The position numbers were made by a program, and so were the translations under genes. 14,407 bases of DNA from DATAEK01 sp036258055 (GTDB taxonomy: Bacteria; Acidobacteriota; Vicinamibacteria; Vicinamibacterales; 2-12-FULL-66-21), in NCBI GenBank assembly GCA_036258055.1, contig DATAEK010000337.1, positions 1 to 14,407 of the forward strand, given 5' to 3'. The notes below the pieces were generated by a model that was given only the letters and a program-made list of their open reading frames with translations, did not search any database and was not told where the DNA came from. Position 1 is the first letter of the stretch. Each line of letters opens with the position of its first letter. Positions 7,175 through 14,294 of this stretch are shown here, piece after piece.

Positions 7175-8452
7175 TCACTTGTCCTTGTTGTCGTTGCCCT
7201 GCCCATGAACTGGACCGAGCGCGTGGTTCTTCACGAACCGTGCGACTTGTCGGCCGAGCCGCGCGCCCGTCTCCATGGACGTCCGGTAGTGGAACCCCGA
7301 GTAGATCCGCGCCTCGATCACTTCGTCCAGGCCCTCGCTGAACGTCGTCCAATGCCGCACGAATCCGGCATTCGTCGGACTCGTGATGGTGAGGTTGACA
7401 CCGGGGTCATCGCCGAAAAGCAGCGCCAGCATCATGGCCATCGCACTGCTGTTGGTGGCGTGTCCTGACGGATACTCAGGATGCTGCGGCGTGGTCAGAA
7501 ACGCCACCCAGCCTGAATCGGGCACGGTGTCGTCATTGCCGTCTGCATCGCCGTTTCGAATCGCGGTGAACGGCCGCCAGAAGTTGTACGTGTACTTGGC
7601 ATCCCAGCAGGCGATGCCCGCGTCCGCGCCCGCCAGATAGACCAGCGCGAACGCGCGGGCGGAAGAGGACAGGTCGAGGCCGCGGGCTTCGACGACCTGA
7701 CGCGCGGCAGCGCTCCAGATCAGCGAGGGCGAGGCGAGCCAGAACCGGGCGATATCGGATTGCTCGGCAGTGCGTGTGGTGTTGGTCGCAGCGCCGAGGT
7801 CCTTCACCTCGTTGTAGTCGCGCGCGTAGCGTCCGCTGTCGAGCGCGGGAGGCTCGTCGGGCAGGAACTGCGAAGCGCTCCTCAACACCCAGGGCGTGAC
7901 CTTTCCCCAACCTGGCAGGACAGGCGCCGCACCACCGACCGGCAGCCAGACTCCCGCGTTGCCTGCACCGGGTGCCGAGTAAGCGAACTGCGCCGCCGAG
8001 GCACCGTCGGTTCCGCGAAGCGCGAGGACCAGACCTGCCACCGTTTCACCCCAGCCGACGCCGGGATCGCTCTCTGACAACCCGTGCCCGGCAAGCGAGG
8101 CCGTGCGTGCCGCGTCGAAGATGGCAACCTGGGATGGGGCGCTGAAGAGCGTGATGAGCGCGCGATGGGCCGCACCAATCACGGCCGCCTCGGGCGACGC
8201 GCCCACGGGCGCGGGACCGAGCGACAAATACGTCTGGTACTGACCAGTGATGCTGTTCACCGCGTCGTGCACGGCGACGTGGACGATCGCCATGCTGCGC
8301 GTCTGCGGATTGGGTCCCTGCGCAGCCGTCACGGTCGCGGCCAGGGCCACCTGATTCCATTCCAAGACCGGGTCGATGGCTCGCGCAGAGCCTGGCGTGG
8401 CCAGCAGACCAACGGCAATGATTACCGCCGCCGTGCGGATTCTGTCGAACAT
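7175..8452 (-). CDS. Secreted vanadium-dependent haloperoxidase-family protein (PAP2 superfamily)
   Basis: The 425-aa protein starts MFDRIRTAAVIIAVGLL and has an A-R-A cleavage site near residue 25, so it is exported. Its C-terminal half carries the whole vanadate/phosphate pocket of the PAP2/haloperoxidase superfamily. K286 and R293-P294 sit in KYTYNFWRP, S329-G330-H331 in YPSGH, and R382 and H388 in ARIYSGFH. Family members either oxidise halides with hydrogen peroxide or act as acid phosphatases. The all-helical layout with HDAVN near the N-terminus fits the bacterial haloperoxidase-like group. Activity cannot be told from sequence. The ATG at 8452 is chosen over an upstream start at 8650 because GGAGG (complement of 8458-8462) lies 5 nt before it and a signal peptide begins there. 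A perfect palindrome lies 35 nt further upstream. Confidence 0.87.
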   Translation of the reverse strand: MFDRIRTAAVIIAVGLLATPGSARAIDPVLEWNQVALAATVTAAQGPNPQTRSMAIVHVAVHDAVNSITGQYQTYLSLGPAPVGASPEAAVIGAAHRALITLFSAPSQVAIFDAARTASLAGHGLSESDPGVGWGETVAGLVLALRGTDGASAAQFAYSAPGAGNAGVWLPVGGAAPVLPGWGKVTPWVLRSASQFLPDEPPALDSGRYARDYNEVKDLGAATNTTRTAEQSDIARFWLASPSLIWSAAARQVVEARGLDLSSSARAFALVYLAGADAGIACWDAKYTYNFWRPFTAIRNGDADGNDDTVPDSGWVAFLTTPQHPEYPSGHATNSSAMAMMLALLFGDDPGVNLTITSPTNAGFVRHWTTFSEGLDEVIEARIYSGFHYRTSMETGARLGRQVARFVKNHALGPVHGQGNDNKDK

Positions 8453-8486
8453 GCGATCCTCCACAGTGTTCGTCCCGAGCGTCCCA

Positions 8487-8505
8487 ATCGCCGGAAACCG
8501 GCGAT
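8487..8505. promoter_or_regulatory. Perfect 8-bp inverted repeat upstream of the haloperoxidase gene
   Basis: ATCGCCGG (8487-8494) and CCGGCGAT (8498-8505) are exact inverted arms around AAA. The element starts 34 nt upstream of the ATG of the haloperoxidase gene on the minus strand and just outside its ribosome binding site. It could be a protein-binding operator or an RNA hairpin in the leader. No clear promoter was found by eye; TATCAT (complement of 8535-8540) is a weak -10 candidate 30 nt further upstream, without a matching -35. Confidence 0.45.
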
Positions 8506-8705
8506 CCGATGCACCCGCTGGCGCACCGTGTCGGATGATAGGAAGAGGACTGGCGGAGATCTTGTGAAACGCATGGGAACTGTATGGGGATCTTCTCGGC
8601 GTTCGGCGTTTGTGGCCCGGCGCTCGGGCCTCGGCTTCGGGATCGGGCACGTCGGTCGGTTGAATCAGGTGTGGAACCGCCGGCTCGAGCAGTAGCCTTA
8701 GCGGG

Positions 8706-8820
8706 GGTCTCTGGCAGACGATCGGCCGTGGCCGACACCCTCGCGTGGGCGACTCGGCGCGGACACCAGGAGGTGATCGATTTGCTGAGGATTGTCTGTG
8801 CCGAATTGCCGGCGCGTTAG
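8706..8820 (+). pseudogene. Ankyrin-repeat protein remnant (C-terminal fragment)
   Basis: The plus-strand frame ending at the TAG at 8818-8820 encodes TLAWATRRGHQEVIDLLR near its end. This matches the core of an ankyrin repeat (T-P-L-x-W-A-x-x-x-G-H-x-E-V/I-V/I-x-L-L) very well. Upstream, the same frame stays open back to an ATG at 8584, but those residues are Arg/Ala/Gly-rich with no repeat character. A single repeat cannot fold alone, so the likeliest reading is the tail of a decayed or recombined ankyrin gene. A tiny functional protein of 78 aa from 8584 is possible but unsupported: there is no good ribosome binding site. The fragment ends 10 bp before the stop of the SGNH gene on the other strand. 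Confidence 0.4.
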
Positions 8821-8830
8821 AAGGACTGCC

Positions 8831-10039
8831 TCAGTGCACCCCGCGAATATCTCCGCGTGGCCTGCCCACGACAGCGTCGACGATTCCCTCGGCGTCGACG
8901 GCGTCTGCCACCATCCTCGCAAGGATCTCATTCGCAGGACGCCGCAGATGTACGTCGTCCGAAAAGAAACCCGTCGTTTTTGGCACGTTCGCTTCAAAAT
9001 CGAGGAAGGGCACGTGATTGGTTCGAGCCAGCTCCCGTGCGGCCTGGTTGTAAAGCCGCATGCCGTTGATCATGGCCGGGAGTGATGGATACGTACCGTG
9101 GTCCGCGCACATCAACGGCGCGAAAAACAGGAGCCGGTGCTCCTCCGCGGACAGGTCGGCTCGGTAGATGAAGGGCTGTGAAGCGAGCAGGAGCGTATGA
9201 TGGTCGGCTCTGACTGCGTCGATGAGCGTCTGATAGAACTCTCGGTAGCTGGGTAGACTGCGGAAATCGGGCGAATCGTTCGGACGCAGGCGCGCGGCAA
9301 TCCGGGCGACGTTGTCGGGATCGCGCTGATTGAACGGATTCGGATCCTCCCCGACGGCACGCTTCGCGGCGTGGATGGCGAGCCAGGTCGACGAATCGAT
9401 GAACTCGGTTTGCGGTCCGGCGAACCTGGCGTACGGTCCAAGATAGTGTGAGTAGTCGGGTGCGAAGTCGCGGACGGAATACCAGGGCGGCGCAAAGCTG
9501 CGTGTCAGATCGTTGATTGCCTCGAAGAAGACGATCACATCTGGTCGAAAACGCCGCACGCGCAGCTCGTAGTTCACGAGGGAATGCGCAGTCGTGTACC
9601 AGGCTGACCCGGCATTCTGTACCTCGATGTTCACGCCAGGATGGCGCGAGCGGAGTTCCTGCTGCAACAAGTAGGGGTAGCTCTCCTGGTACGGGTTGGA
9701 CACGCCCAGCGTCGTCGATCCGCCCAACGTGAAGATGCGGAGAGAATTCGCCGACTTGTCGAGGGTGATTGGATCACCACGAAAGCCTTGATCATTCACG
9801 TGGTCGACCTGCCCGCTGGGCATCACCTGAAGAAACGGGTGCGGAGGGCGTCGACGGACCTCCTTGTACAAACTGTCTGCAAAGGAGCGTTCGAGCAGCA
9901 GCTCCGCGATCCAGAGTCCACAGAAAGCAAGAAGCCCGACGACTGCCAGCATGGACAGGACCGCGAGCGCTCTCACCGAACGCCTATGGGTCAAGGGGGC
10001 GTGGCGATCGCGCACGTCGGTCGACGCGGCTTGGGGCAC
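8831..10039 (-). CDS. Membrane-anchored SGNH/GDSL-family hydrolase
   Basis: With the GTG at 10039 as start the product is 402 aa. Residues about 24-49 (ALAVLSMLAVVGLLAFCGLW and on) form one membrane segment, and the rest should be periplasmic. After it come GFRGDPI and the SGNH hydrolase blocks. Block I is LGGSTTLG with nucleophile S108, block II is NAGSA with G144, block III is AINDL with N176, and block V is DDVHL with D361 and H364. All four catalytic positions are kept. Members with the N-x-x-G-F-R-G lead-in are esterases or acyl-transfer enzymes acting on carbohydrates at the envelope; the substrate here is unknown. Alternative starts are GTG at 10015 and ATG at 9952, the latter inside the membrane helix. 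The 10039 start is favoured by a consensus -10 box exactly 7 nt upstream, implying a leaderless message. Confidence 0.8.
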   Translation of the reverse strand: MPQAASTDVRDRHAPLTHRRSVRALAVLSMLAVVGLLAFCGLWIAELLLERSFADSLYKEVRRRPPHPFLQVMPSGQVDHVNDQGFRGDPITLDKSANSLRIFTLGGSTTLGVSNPYQESYPYLLQQELRSRHPGVNIEVQNAGSAWYTTAHSLVNYELRVRRFRPDVIVFFEAINDLTRSFAPPWYSVRDFAPDYSHYLGPYARFAGPQTEFIDSSTWLAIHAAKRAVGEDPNPFNQRDPDNVARIAARLRPNDSPDFRSLPSYREFYQTLIDAVRADHHTLLLASQPFIYRADLSAEEHRLLFFAPLMCADHGTYPSLPAMINGMRLYNQAARELARTNHVPFLDFEANVPKTTGFFSDDVHLRRPANEILARMVADAVDAEGIVDAVVGRPRGDIRGVH

Positions 10040-10046
10040 GCGGGGG

Positions 10047-10052
10047 ATTATA
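10047..10052 (-). promoter_or_regulatory. Consensus -10 box for the SGNH hydrolase gene
   Basis: On the minus strand these bases read TATAAT, a perfect -10 element in otherwise GC-rich DNA. Its end is 7 nt from the G of the GTG at 10039, the spacing expected between a -10 box and the transcription start. No good -35 is seen at 16-18 bp. Confidence 0.5.
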
Positions 10053-10140
10053 GTCGGGCCGTGTCCGAGGCGTTGACCACCGACCAACACGAGCCAGTGG
10101 CTGATTCCATCCACCTCACTATTTCTGGTCTCGGGCGTCG

Positions 10141-10163
10141 CGCTATCCGCCCCACGGATAGCG
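10141..10163. promoter_or_regulatory. Perfect 9-bp inverted repeat before the Tat oxidase gene
   Basis: CGCTATCCG (10141-10149) and CGGATAGCG (10155-10163) are exact inverted arms around CCCCA. The element ends 6 nt before the GGAGAGG ribosome binding site (10170-10176) of the flavoprotein gene. In RNA it would form a stable hairpin next to the ribosome site; in DNA it could be an operator in the 143-bp divergent region shared with the SGNH gene. Confidence 0.55.
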
Positions 10164-10182
10164 GACAGCGGAGAGGTCCCCG

Positions 10183-11394
10183 ATGCACAGGCTATCCCGC
10201 CGTGACTTGCTGAAATCGTCCGTGGTCCTTCCCGTGGCCGTGAGCGTCCAGCGGGGTGCGCCGCTCCGGGTCGCGGTCGTTGGCGCCGGTGCTTTCGGGG
10301 GATGGACGGCGCTGCACCTGCGTCGCGCGGGCGCGGAGGTGACGCTCCTGGATGCGTGGGGTCCTGGCAACGCTCGCGCGAGCTCCGGTGGCGAGACACG
10401 AGTCATCCGGACGATCTACGGACCGACCCGGCGATACGTCGAGATGGCGGCGCGGGCGCTCACGCTCTGGAGCGATTGGGATCGAACCGGCAATGGCGAA
10501 CAGTTCTACCGGCGGACCGGCGTCCTGTGGATGACGGTGACCGACGACACGTACGTGCGCCAGTCACTTCCAGCGTTGCGTGACCTGAAACTCGCCTACG
10601 AAGAAATGGACGCCGCAACCGCGGCGAGACGCTGGCCCCAGGTCAGTTTTGACGGGATCACAAAGGTCTACCTCGAGCACGAAGGCGGCTACCTCCTGGC
10701 CAGGCACGCGTGCGATGCCGTTGCGCGGGAGCTGGTCCGGATCGGAGGGACCTACCGTCAGGTTGCCGTCGTTTCGGTCAGGGCAGACGGCCGGCGGCCG
10801 GATGTGTCGTTGAGTGACGGCACCAGCCTTCGGGCGGACCGTTACGTCTTCGCGTGCGGACCGTGGCTTGGCCGGGTATTCCCCGACGTGATTGGCTCTC
10901 GCGTGAAGGCCACGCGGCAGGAGGTCTATTACTTCGGCACGCCGGCCGGCGACGATCGATTCATCGAGTCACGGATGCCGGTGTGGGTCGAAGCCGGTGA
11001 TCGTTTCGTATACGGGATTCCCGGCAACCTGTACCGCGGCTTCAAAGTGGCAGACGATGCGCGAGGGCCCGAGTTCGATCCGACTGACGGCGATCGCAAC
11101 CCGTCAGCCGACGGCGAGCGCGCGATGCGCGCGTTCGTGAGCCATCGTTTTCCCGCGTTGGCGGATGCGCCGCTGCTCGGGGCCGAGGTGTGTCAGTACG
11201 AGAACAGCCCGGACGGCAACTTCATCATCGATCGTCACCCCGAACTGCCCGATCTCTGGATCGTCGGCGGCGGCAGCGGGCACGGGTACAAGATGGGCCC
11301 TGCGATCGGAGAAATCGTGTCGCGCCAGGTTCGCGAAGACCTCTCACCTGATCCGTTCTTCGCGCTCGCACGATTCGTGCAAAACCGTGCGTGA
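10183..11394 (+). CDS. Tat-signal FAD-dependent oxidase, monomeric sarcosine oxidase-like
   Basis: The 403-aa protein belongs to the DAO flavoprotein family, closest in pattern to monomeric sarcosine oxidase and N-methyltryptophan oxidase, which oxidise N-methyl amines or amino acids to imines with release of hydrogen peroxide. Residues 5-13, SRRDLLKSS, form a twin-arginine export motif followed by a short hydrophobic stretch. The FAD loop is VVGAGAFGG at 32-40. GGETRVIRTIYGPTRRYVEMA (69-89) is typical of this subfamily. C337 in VCQYENSPDGNFIID lines up with the cysteine that binds FAD covalently in sarcosine oxidase. GSGHGYKMGPAIGEIV (365-380) closes the FAD site. K288 in RGFK may be the oxygen-activating lysine. 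Start: GGAGAGG (10170-10176) lies 6 nt before ATG. The substrate is unknown. It is divergent from the SGNH gene, and the receptor gene follows after 155 bp. Confidence 0.85.
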   Translation: MHRLSRRDLLKSSVVLPVAVSVQRGAPLRVAVVGAGAFGGWTALHLRRAGAEVTLLDAWGPGNARASSGGETRVIRTIYGPTRRYVEMAARALTLWSDWDRTGNGEQFYRRTGVLWMTVTDDTYVRQSLPALRDLKLAYEEMDAATAARRWPQVSFDGITKVYLEHEGGYLLARHACDAVARELVRIGGTYRQVAVVSVRADGRRPDVSLSDGTSLRADRYVFACGPWLGRVFPDVIGSRVKATRQEVYYFGTPAGDDRFIESRMPVWVEAGDRFVYGIPGNLYRGFKVADDARGPEFDPTDGDRNPSADGERAMRAFVSHRFPALADAPLLGAEVCQYENSPDGNFIIDRHPELPDLWIVGGGSGHGYKMGPAIGEIVSRQVREDLSPDPFFALARFVQNRA

Positions 11395-11410
11395 TTCCGC
11401 CGGTCTTTTC

Positions 11411-11416
11411 TTGACA
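11411..11416 (+). promoter_or_regulatory. Candidate -35 box of the TonB receptor gene
   Basis: TTGACA is an exact -35 consensus. The best -10 nearby is TATCAA at 11432-11437, 15 bp away, which is short and a partial match. If used, transcription would start just before the two leader hairpins. Confidence 0.3.
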
Positions 11417-11448
11417 ACCTCGAGCTGGGCGTATCAACTACGCACAAT

Positions 11449-11471
11449 AGGCAGCGGCCAAGCCGCTGCCT
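11449..11471 (+). promoter_or_regulatory. Leader hairpin 1 of the TonB receptor gene
   Basis: AGGCAGCGGC (11449-11458) pairs perfectly with GCCGCTGCCT (11462-11471) around CAA, a very stable 10-bp stem. No U-run follows, so a simple Rho-independent terminator for the upstream gene is unlikely. It lies about 80 nt before the receptor start. Confidence 0.5.
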
Positions 11472-11472
11472 G

Positions 11473-11510
11473 AATGGGAGTGACAGAAGGTTGTTCCTGT
11501 TGCTCCCATT
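11473..11510 (+). promoter_or_regulatory. Leader hairpin 2 of the TonB receptor gene
   Basis: AATGGGAG (11473-11480) and CTCCCATT (11503-11510) are exact inverted arms. The interior adds ACAG (11483-11486) against CTGT (11497-11500) and AA against TT past a one-base bulge. It starts one base after hairpin 1 and ends 24 nt before the AAAAGGAG ribosome site (11535-11542). Confidence 0.5.
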
Positions 11511-11549
11511 CGCCATTGGTCATCTGACATCCTGAAAAGGAGCCCGGTC

Positions 11550-14177
11550 ATGACCTTGAGGCTCGCTCTCAGCGTCGCGCTCGTTTCCCTCATCTCCATC
11601 TCGCAAGCTGCAGCCCAAACAGAAATCAAGATCACCGGCGTCGTCCGTGATGCGACCGGTCTCGCGATCGCGGGCGCGACGGTCACCGCGACGAATCGAA
11701 CAACCAGGGATTCCAAGTCCGCCACCACAGGGACCGACGGCAGTTTCACCATTGCCATGCCGCCCGGCTCCTGCTTCGTCACCGCGGCATTCCCCGGATT
11801 TCGCAGCAGCACGCAGACCGTCGAGGTCACGTCCGGCGAGATGAAGCCGGCTGACTTCACGCTGGAGACGATGATCAGCGAGGAGATTACGGTCACGGCC
11901 ACCAAACGCGAGCAGACGCTGCTCGATGTGCCGTTCTCGGTTGCCGCGGTGCCTGAGGAGACGCTCCGCAAGCGCGGAGTGGACGACATCGAAGACGTCG
12001 CGGCGAACGTTGGCGGTCTGACAGTGCAGAATCTCGGCCCAGGCCAGAGCCAGGTCGCAATCCGCGGCGTGTCCGCCGGGCAGATCGTGCGCGATCAACC
12101 CGGAGTGAAGGAACAGGTCGGCATCTACCTCGACGAGTCGGTCGTCTCGATGTCGCTCTTCACGCCGGATCTCGATCTGTTCGACACGAACCGCGTCGAA
12201 GTGCTTCGCGGCCCGCAGGGCACGTTGTTCGGTTCCGGGTCCCTGACCGGAACCGTGCGGTACATCACCAATCAACCGGAGATCGGCGTGACCAGAGCGT
12301 TCGCCGAGCTCGGCATCGCAGGCGTTACCGATGGGAGTCCGGCCGGCGATGCGAAGTTCGGGTTCAATGTGCCGATCGGGAACAAGGCCGCTGTCCGCGT
12401 GGCATCGTACTTCGATCGCACGCCCGGGTTCATCGACGCGGTTCAGCCGAACCTGTCGGTGAAGGAGAACGTCAACGACGGCTTCCGCACTGGCGTGCGC
12501 GGCTCGGCCCGCATCATGGCCAGTGACCATTTCACGATCACGCCGCGGATTGTGTACCAGCGCGTCCAGGCCGACGGCTGGAACCGCAACGACATCTTCA
12601 ACATTCTCGGCAATCCCTACACGACGTCACGGCCGTCGGTGACGCTCGGCAAGCGCGAGCAGTTCACGCAGCTCGAGGAGAAGTACACCGACGATTTCGT
12701 GCTCACCGATCTGAACCTGGATTACAAGCTCGAGCACGGTCTGATCACGTCGATTACGTCGTACACCTACCGCGACATCCTGGTGATCAGAGACGCGACC
12801 GCGCTCACCGCGAGCATCACCGGCGGCAATTACGCGGTGTCGGAGCAGGCCTACACGCTCAACGCGCCGTTGAACGATGCGACGACGGCGAAGTCCTTCA
12901 CGCAGGAGCTGCGCTTCTCGGGCGGCCCGAAGAAGTTCCCCTTCGTGGCCGGCTTTTTCTTCAGCCATGGAGACCGCGACTACGGCCAGGACCTGCCGGT
13001 CACCGGCTTCACCGATCTGACAGGCATTAAGTCGCAGGGCCTGCGTGCGCCCAAGGACACGCTGTTTTTCTCCGACCTCGCTTACAACCTCAATCAGTTC
13101 GCCCTGTTCGGCGAGGGCACGCTGTCGCTGACGGATAACTTCAATGTCACTGGTGGCCTGCGCTTCTATCACTTCAGCGAAGATAAAGAGCAGGTCTTCG
13201 ACGGGTTCTTTGTCCTGGAAAACGACGTCGGCACCGGGGTCGTGTCGCAGCCAGGTTCGACCGACGCCAACGGCGTGGCGCCCCGCCTCATCGCCACCTA
13301 CAAGCTGTCGGACGGCGCCTACCTGAACGGACAGTTGTCCCGCGGCTTCCGGCTGGGCGGGATCAACGATCCGCTCAACGTGCCCCTGTGCACGCCGCAG
13401 GATCTCGTGACGTTCGGCGGACGCGACACCTGGAAAGACGAGAAGGTGTGGAACTACGAAGGCGGCGTCAAGTCGCGCGTGTGGAACGGCATGGGTGGAT
13501 TCAGCGTGTCCGGCTTTTACTTGGACATTCACGATCTCCAGGCGACGGTCACCGCCGGCTCGTGCTCGTCGCGCGTGGTGTTCAACGTGCCGAAAGCCCG
13601 CAGCGCGGGCGTCGAGATCGAGTTCGACGCCGCCCCGAACCGTAACTTCGACTTCGCGATCTCGATGGTCGCCAACAATTCCGAGCTTCGCTCGACGCTC
13701 ACCTCGACAGACCCGAGCGGCGTTGTCACCGTCGTCTCAGGGATCGAGAAGGGTCGCCGATTGCCGACGGTACCCGATTTCCAGCTCGCCACTGCAGCGA
13801 CGTATCAATGGGAAGTGAAGCCAGGGATGCTCGGGTACGTGACCGGGACGTATCAGCACATGGGCTCGCGTTTCACACAGGTTGGCGACGAGACGGATCT
13901 CGGTACGCTCAACCTGCTGTCGTTCGGGGCGAACACGATCGGGCGGCCGCTGACGCAAAGCACGTTCACCTACGACCCGGAGCTGCCCGCGTACGACCTG
14001 CTGAACCTCCGTGTCGGAGTCCGTCGCAATGCGTGGGATATTGCGTTCTACATCAACAACATCACGGACGAGCGCGCGCTGCTGTCGCTCGACCGCGAGC
14101 GTGGCACGCGCGCCCGGATCGGTTTTCTCACGAACGAGCCGCGCTCGTTTGGGGTGTCGACCCGCTTCGATTTCTGA
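11550..14177 (+). CDS. TonB-dependent outer-membrane receptor with carboxypeptidase-regulatory-like domain
   Basis: The 875-aa protein is an outer-membrane receptor that imports a ligand with energy from TonB/ExbB/ExbD. Residues 1-22 form the signal peptide (ending QAAAQ). Residues 26-107 form a carboxypeptidase regulatory-like domain (ITGVVRDATGLAIAGATVTA, then GTDGSFTIAMPPG and GFRSSTQTVEV). Residues 111-120, EEITVTATKR, are a TonB-box-like segment. The plug runs to about 245, with DVPFSVAAVPEE, NVGGLTVQNL, QVAIRGV, GIYLDESVV, RVEVLRGPQGTLFGSGSLTGTVRYIT. The rest is a 22-strand-type barrel, ending STRFDF with the terminal Phe required by the assembly machinery. AAAAGGAG (11535-11542) precedes ATG by 7 nt. 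No SusD-like partner follows; the next gene is reductase-like and has its own promoter. The ligand cannot be predicted. Confidence 0.92.
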   Translation: MTLRLALSVALVSLISISQAAAQTEIKITGVVRDATGLAIAGATVTATNRTTRDSKSATTGTDGSFTIAMPPGSCFVTAAFPGFRSSTQTVEVTSGEMKPADFTLETMISEEITVTATKREQTLLDVPFSVAAVPEETLRKRGVDDIEDVAANVGGLTVQNLGPGQSQVAIRGVSAGQIVRDQPGVKEQVGIYLDESVVSMSLFTPDLDLFDTNRVEVLRGPQGTLFGSGSLTGTVRYITNQPEIGVTRAFAELGIAGVTDGSPAGDAKFGFNVPIGNKAAVRVASYFDRTPGFIDAVQPNLSVKENVNDGFRTGVRGSARIMASDHFTITPRIVYQRVQADGWNRNDIFNILGNPYTTSRPSVTLGKREQFTQLEEKYTDDFVLTDLNLDYKLEHGLITSITSYTYRDILVIRDATALTASITGGNYAVSEQAYTLNAPLNDATTAKSFTQELRFSGGPKKFPFVAGFFFSHGDRDYGQDLPVTGFTDLTGIKSQGLRAPKDTLFFSDLAYNLNQFALFGEGTLSLTDNFNVTGGLRFYHFSEDKEQVFDGFFVLENDVGTGVVSQPGSTDANGVAPRLIATYKLSDGAYLNGQLSRGFRLGGINDPLNVPLCTPQDLVTFGGRDTWKDEKVWNYEGGVKSRVWNGMGGFSVSGFYLDIHDLQATVTAGSCSSRVVFNVPKARSAGVEIEFDAAPNRNFDFAISMVANNSELRSTLTSTDPSGVVTVVSGIEKGRRLPTVPDFQLATAATYQWEVKPGMLGYVTGTYQHMGSRFTQVGDETDLGTLNLLSFGANTIGRPLTQSTFTYDPELPAYDLLNLRVGVRRNAWDIAFYINNITDERALLSLDRERGTRARIGFLTNEPRSFGVSTRFDF

Positions 14178-14182
14178 ACCGG

Positions 14183-14258
14183 GGGGCTTCGCCCCGCCGG
14201 ACCCCCTATCGCCGTCGCTCGCGGGGACCCCTTCGCCCCGCTCCGCTCCTGCGGGGCG
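14183..14258. terminator. GC-rich hairpin cluster after the TonB receptor gene
   Basis: Two hairpins follow the stop codon: GGGGC-TTC-GCCCC (14183-14195) and CGCCCCGC (14234-14241) with GCGGGGCG (14251-14258). The 11-mer CTTCGCCCCGC occurs twice, at 14187-14197 and 14231-14241. There is no U-run. It may end transcription with Rho or protect the 3' end, or be a palindromic repeat unit of this genome. Confidence 0.45.
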
Positions 14259-14288
14259 CGCCTGCCGCGATCGACTCGGTGCGACGGG

Positions 14289-14294
14289 TATAAT
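14289..14294 (+). promoter_or_regulatory. Consensus -10 box for the gene at 14327
   Basis: TATAAT is an exact -10 match in GC-rich surroundings, 32 nt before the ATG at 14327. This would give a leader of about 25 nt holding the CAGGAG ribosome site (14316-14321). No good -35 is visible 16-18 bp upstream. Confidence 0.5.

Larger units (their letters stand above)
8453..8830. other. Low-content intergenic stretch with palindrome and ankyrin remnant
   Basis: This 378-bp gap separates the starts and stops of two minus-strand genes. It holds the haloperoxidase leader with its palindrome (8487-8505) and, on the plus strand toward its right end, a short coding-like segment with an ankyrin-type repeat. 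Nothing else was recognised: no intact gene, no transposon end, no tRNA. Confidence 0.5.

Noticed and set aside
8453..8650. 66-residue N-terminal extension of the haloperoxidase from an upstream ATG
   Set aside because: The extension is Arg/Pro/His-rich, would bury the signal peptide and includes the ribosome site and palindrome. The ATG at 8452 explains all of these better.
8768..8778. AGGAGGTGATC, an 11-nt match to the anti-16S ribosome binding consensus
   Set aside because: It encodes Q-E-V-I inside the ankyrin core. Only a 12-codon frame follows from a nearby TTG, so it is best explained by codon content.
10040..10399. Longer SGNH hydrolase from an upstream ATG at 10399
   Set aside because: It would overlap the start of the divergent flavoprotein gene by over 200 bp, and the added residues are non-homologous and basic.
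11520..12530. 336-aa minus-strand open frame opposite the TonB receptor
   Set aside because: It is antisense to the receptor's N-terminal and plug domains, is low in complexity (His/Arg/Asp/Gly) and has no motif. The similar frame at 12627-13532 was rejected for the same reason.
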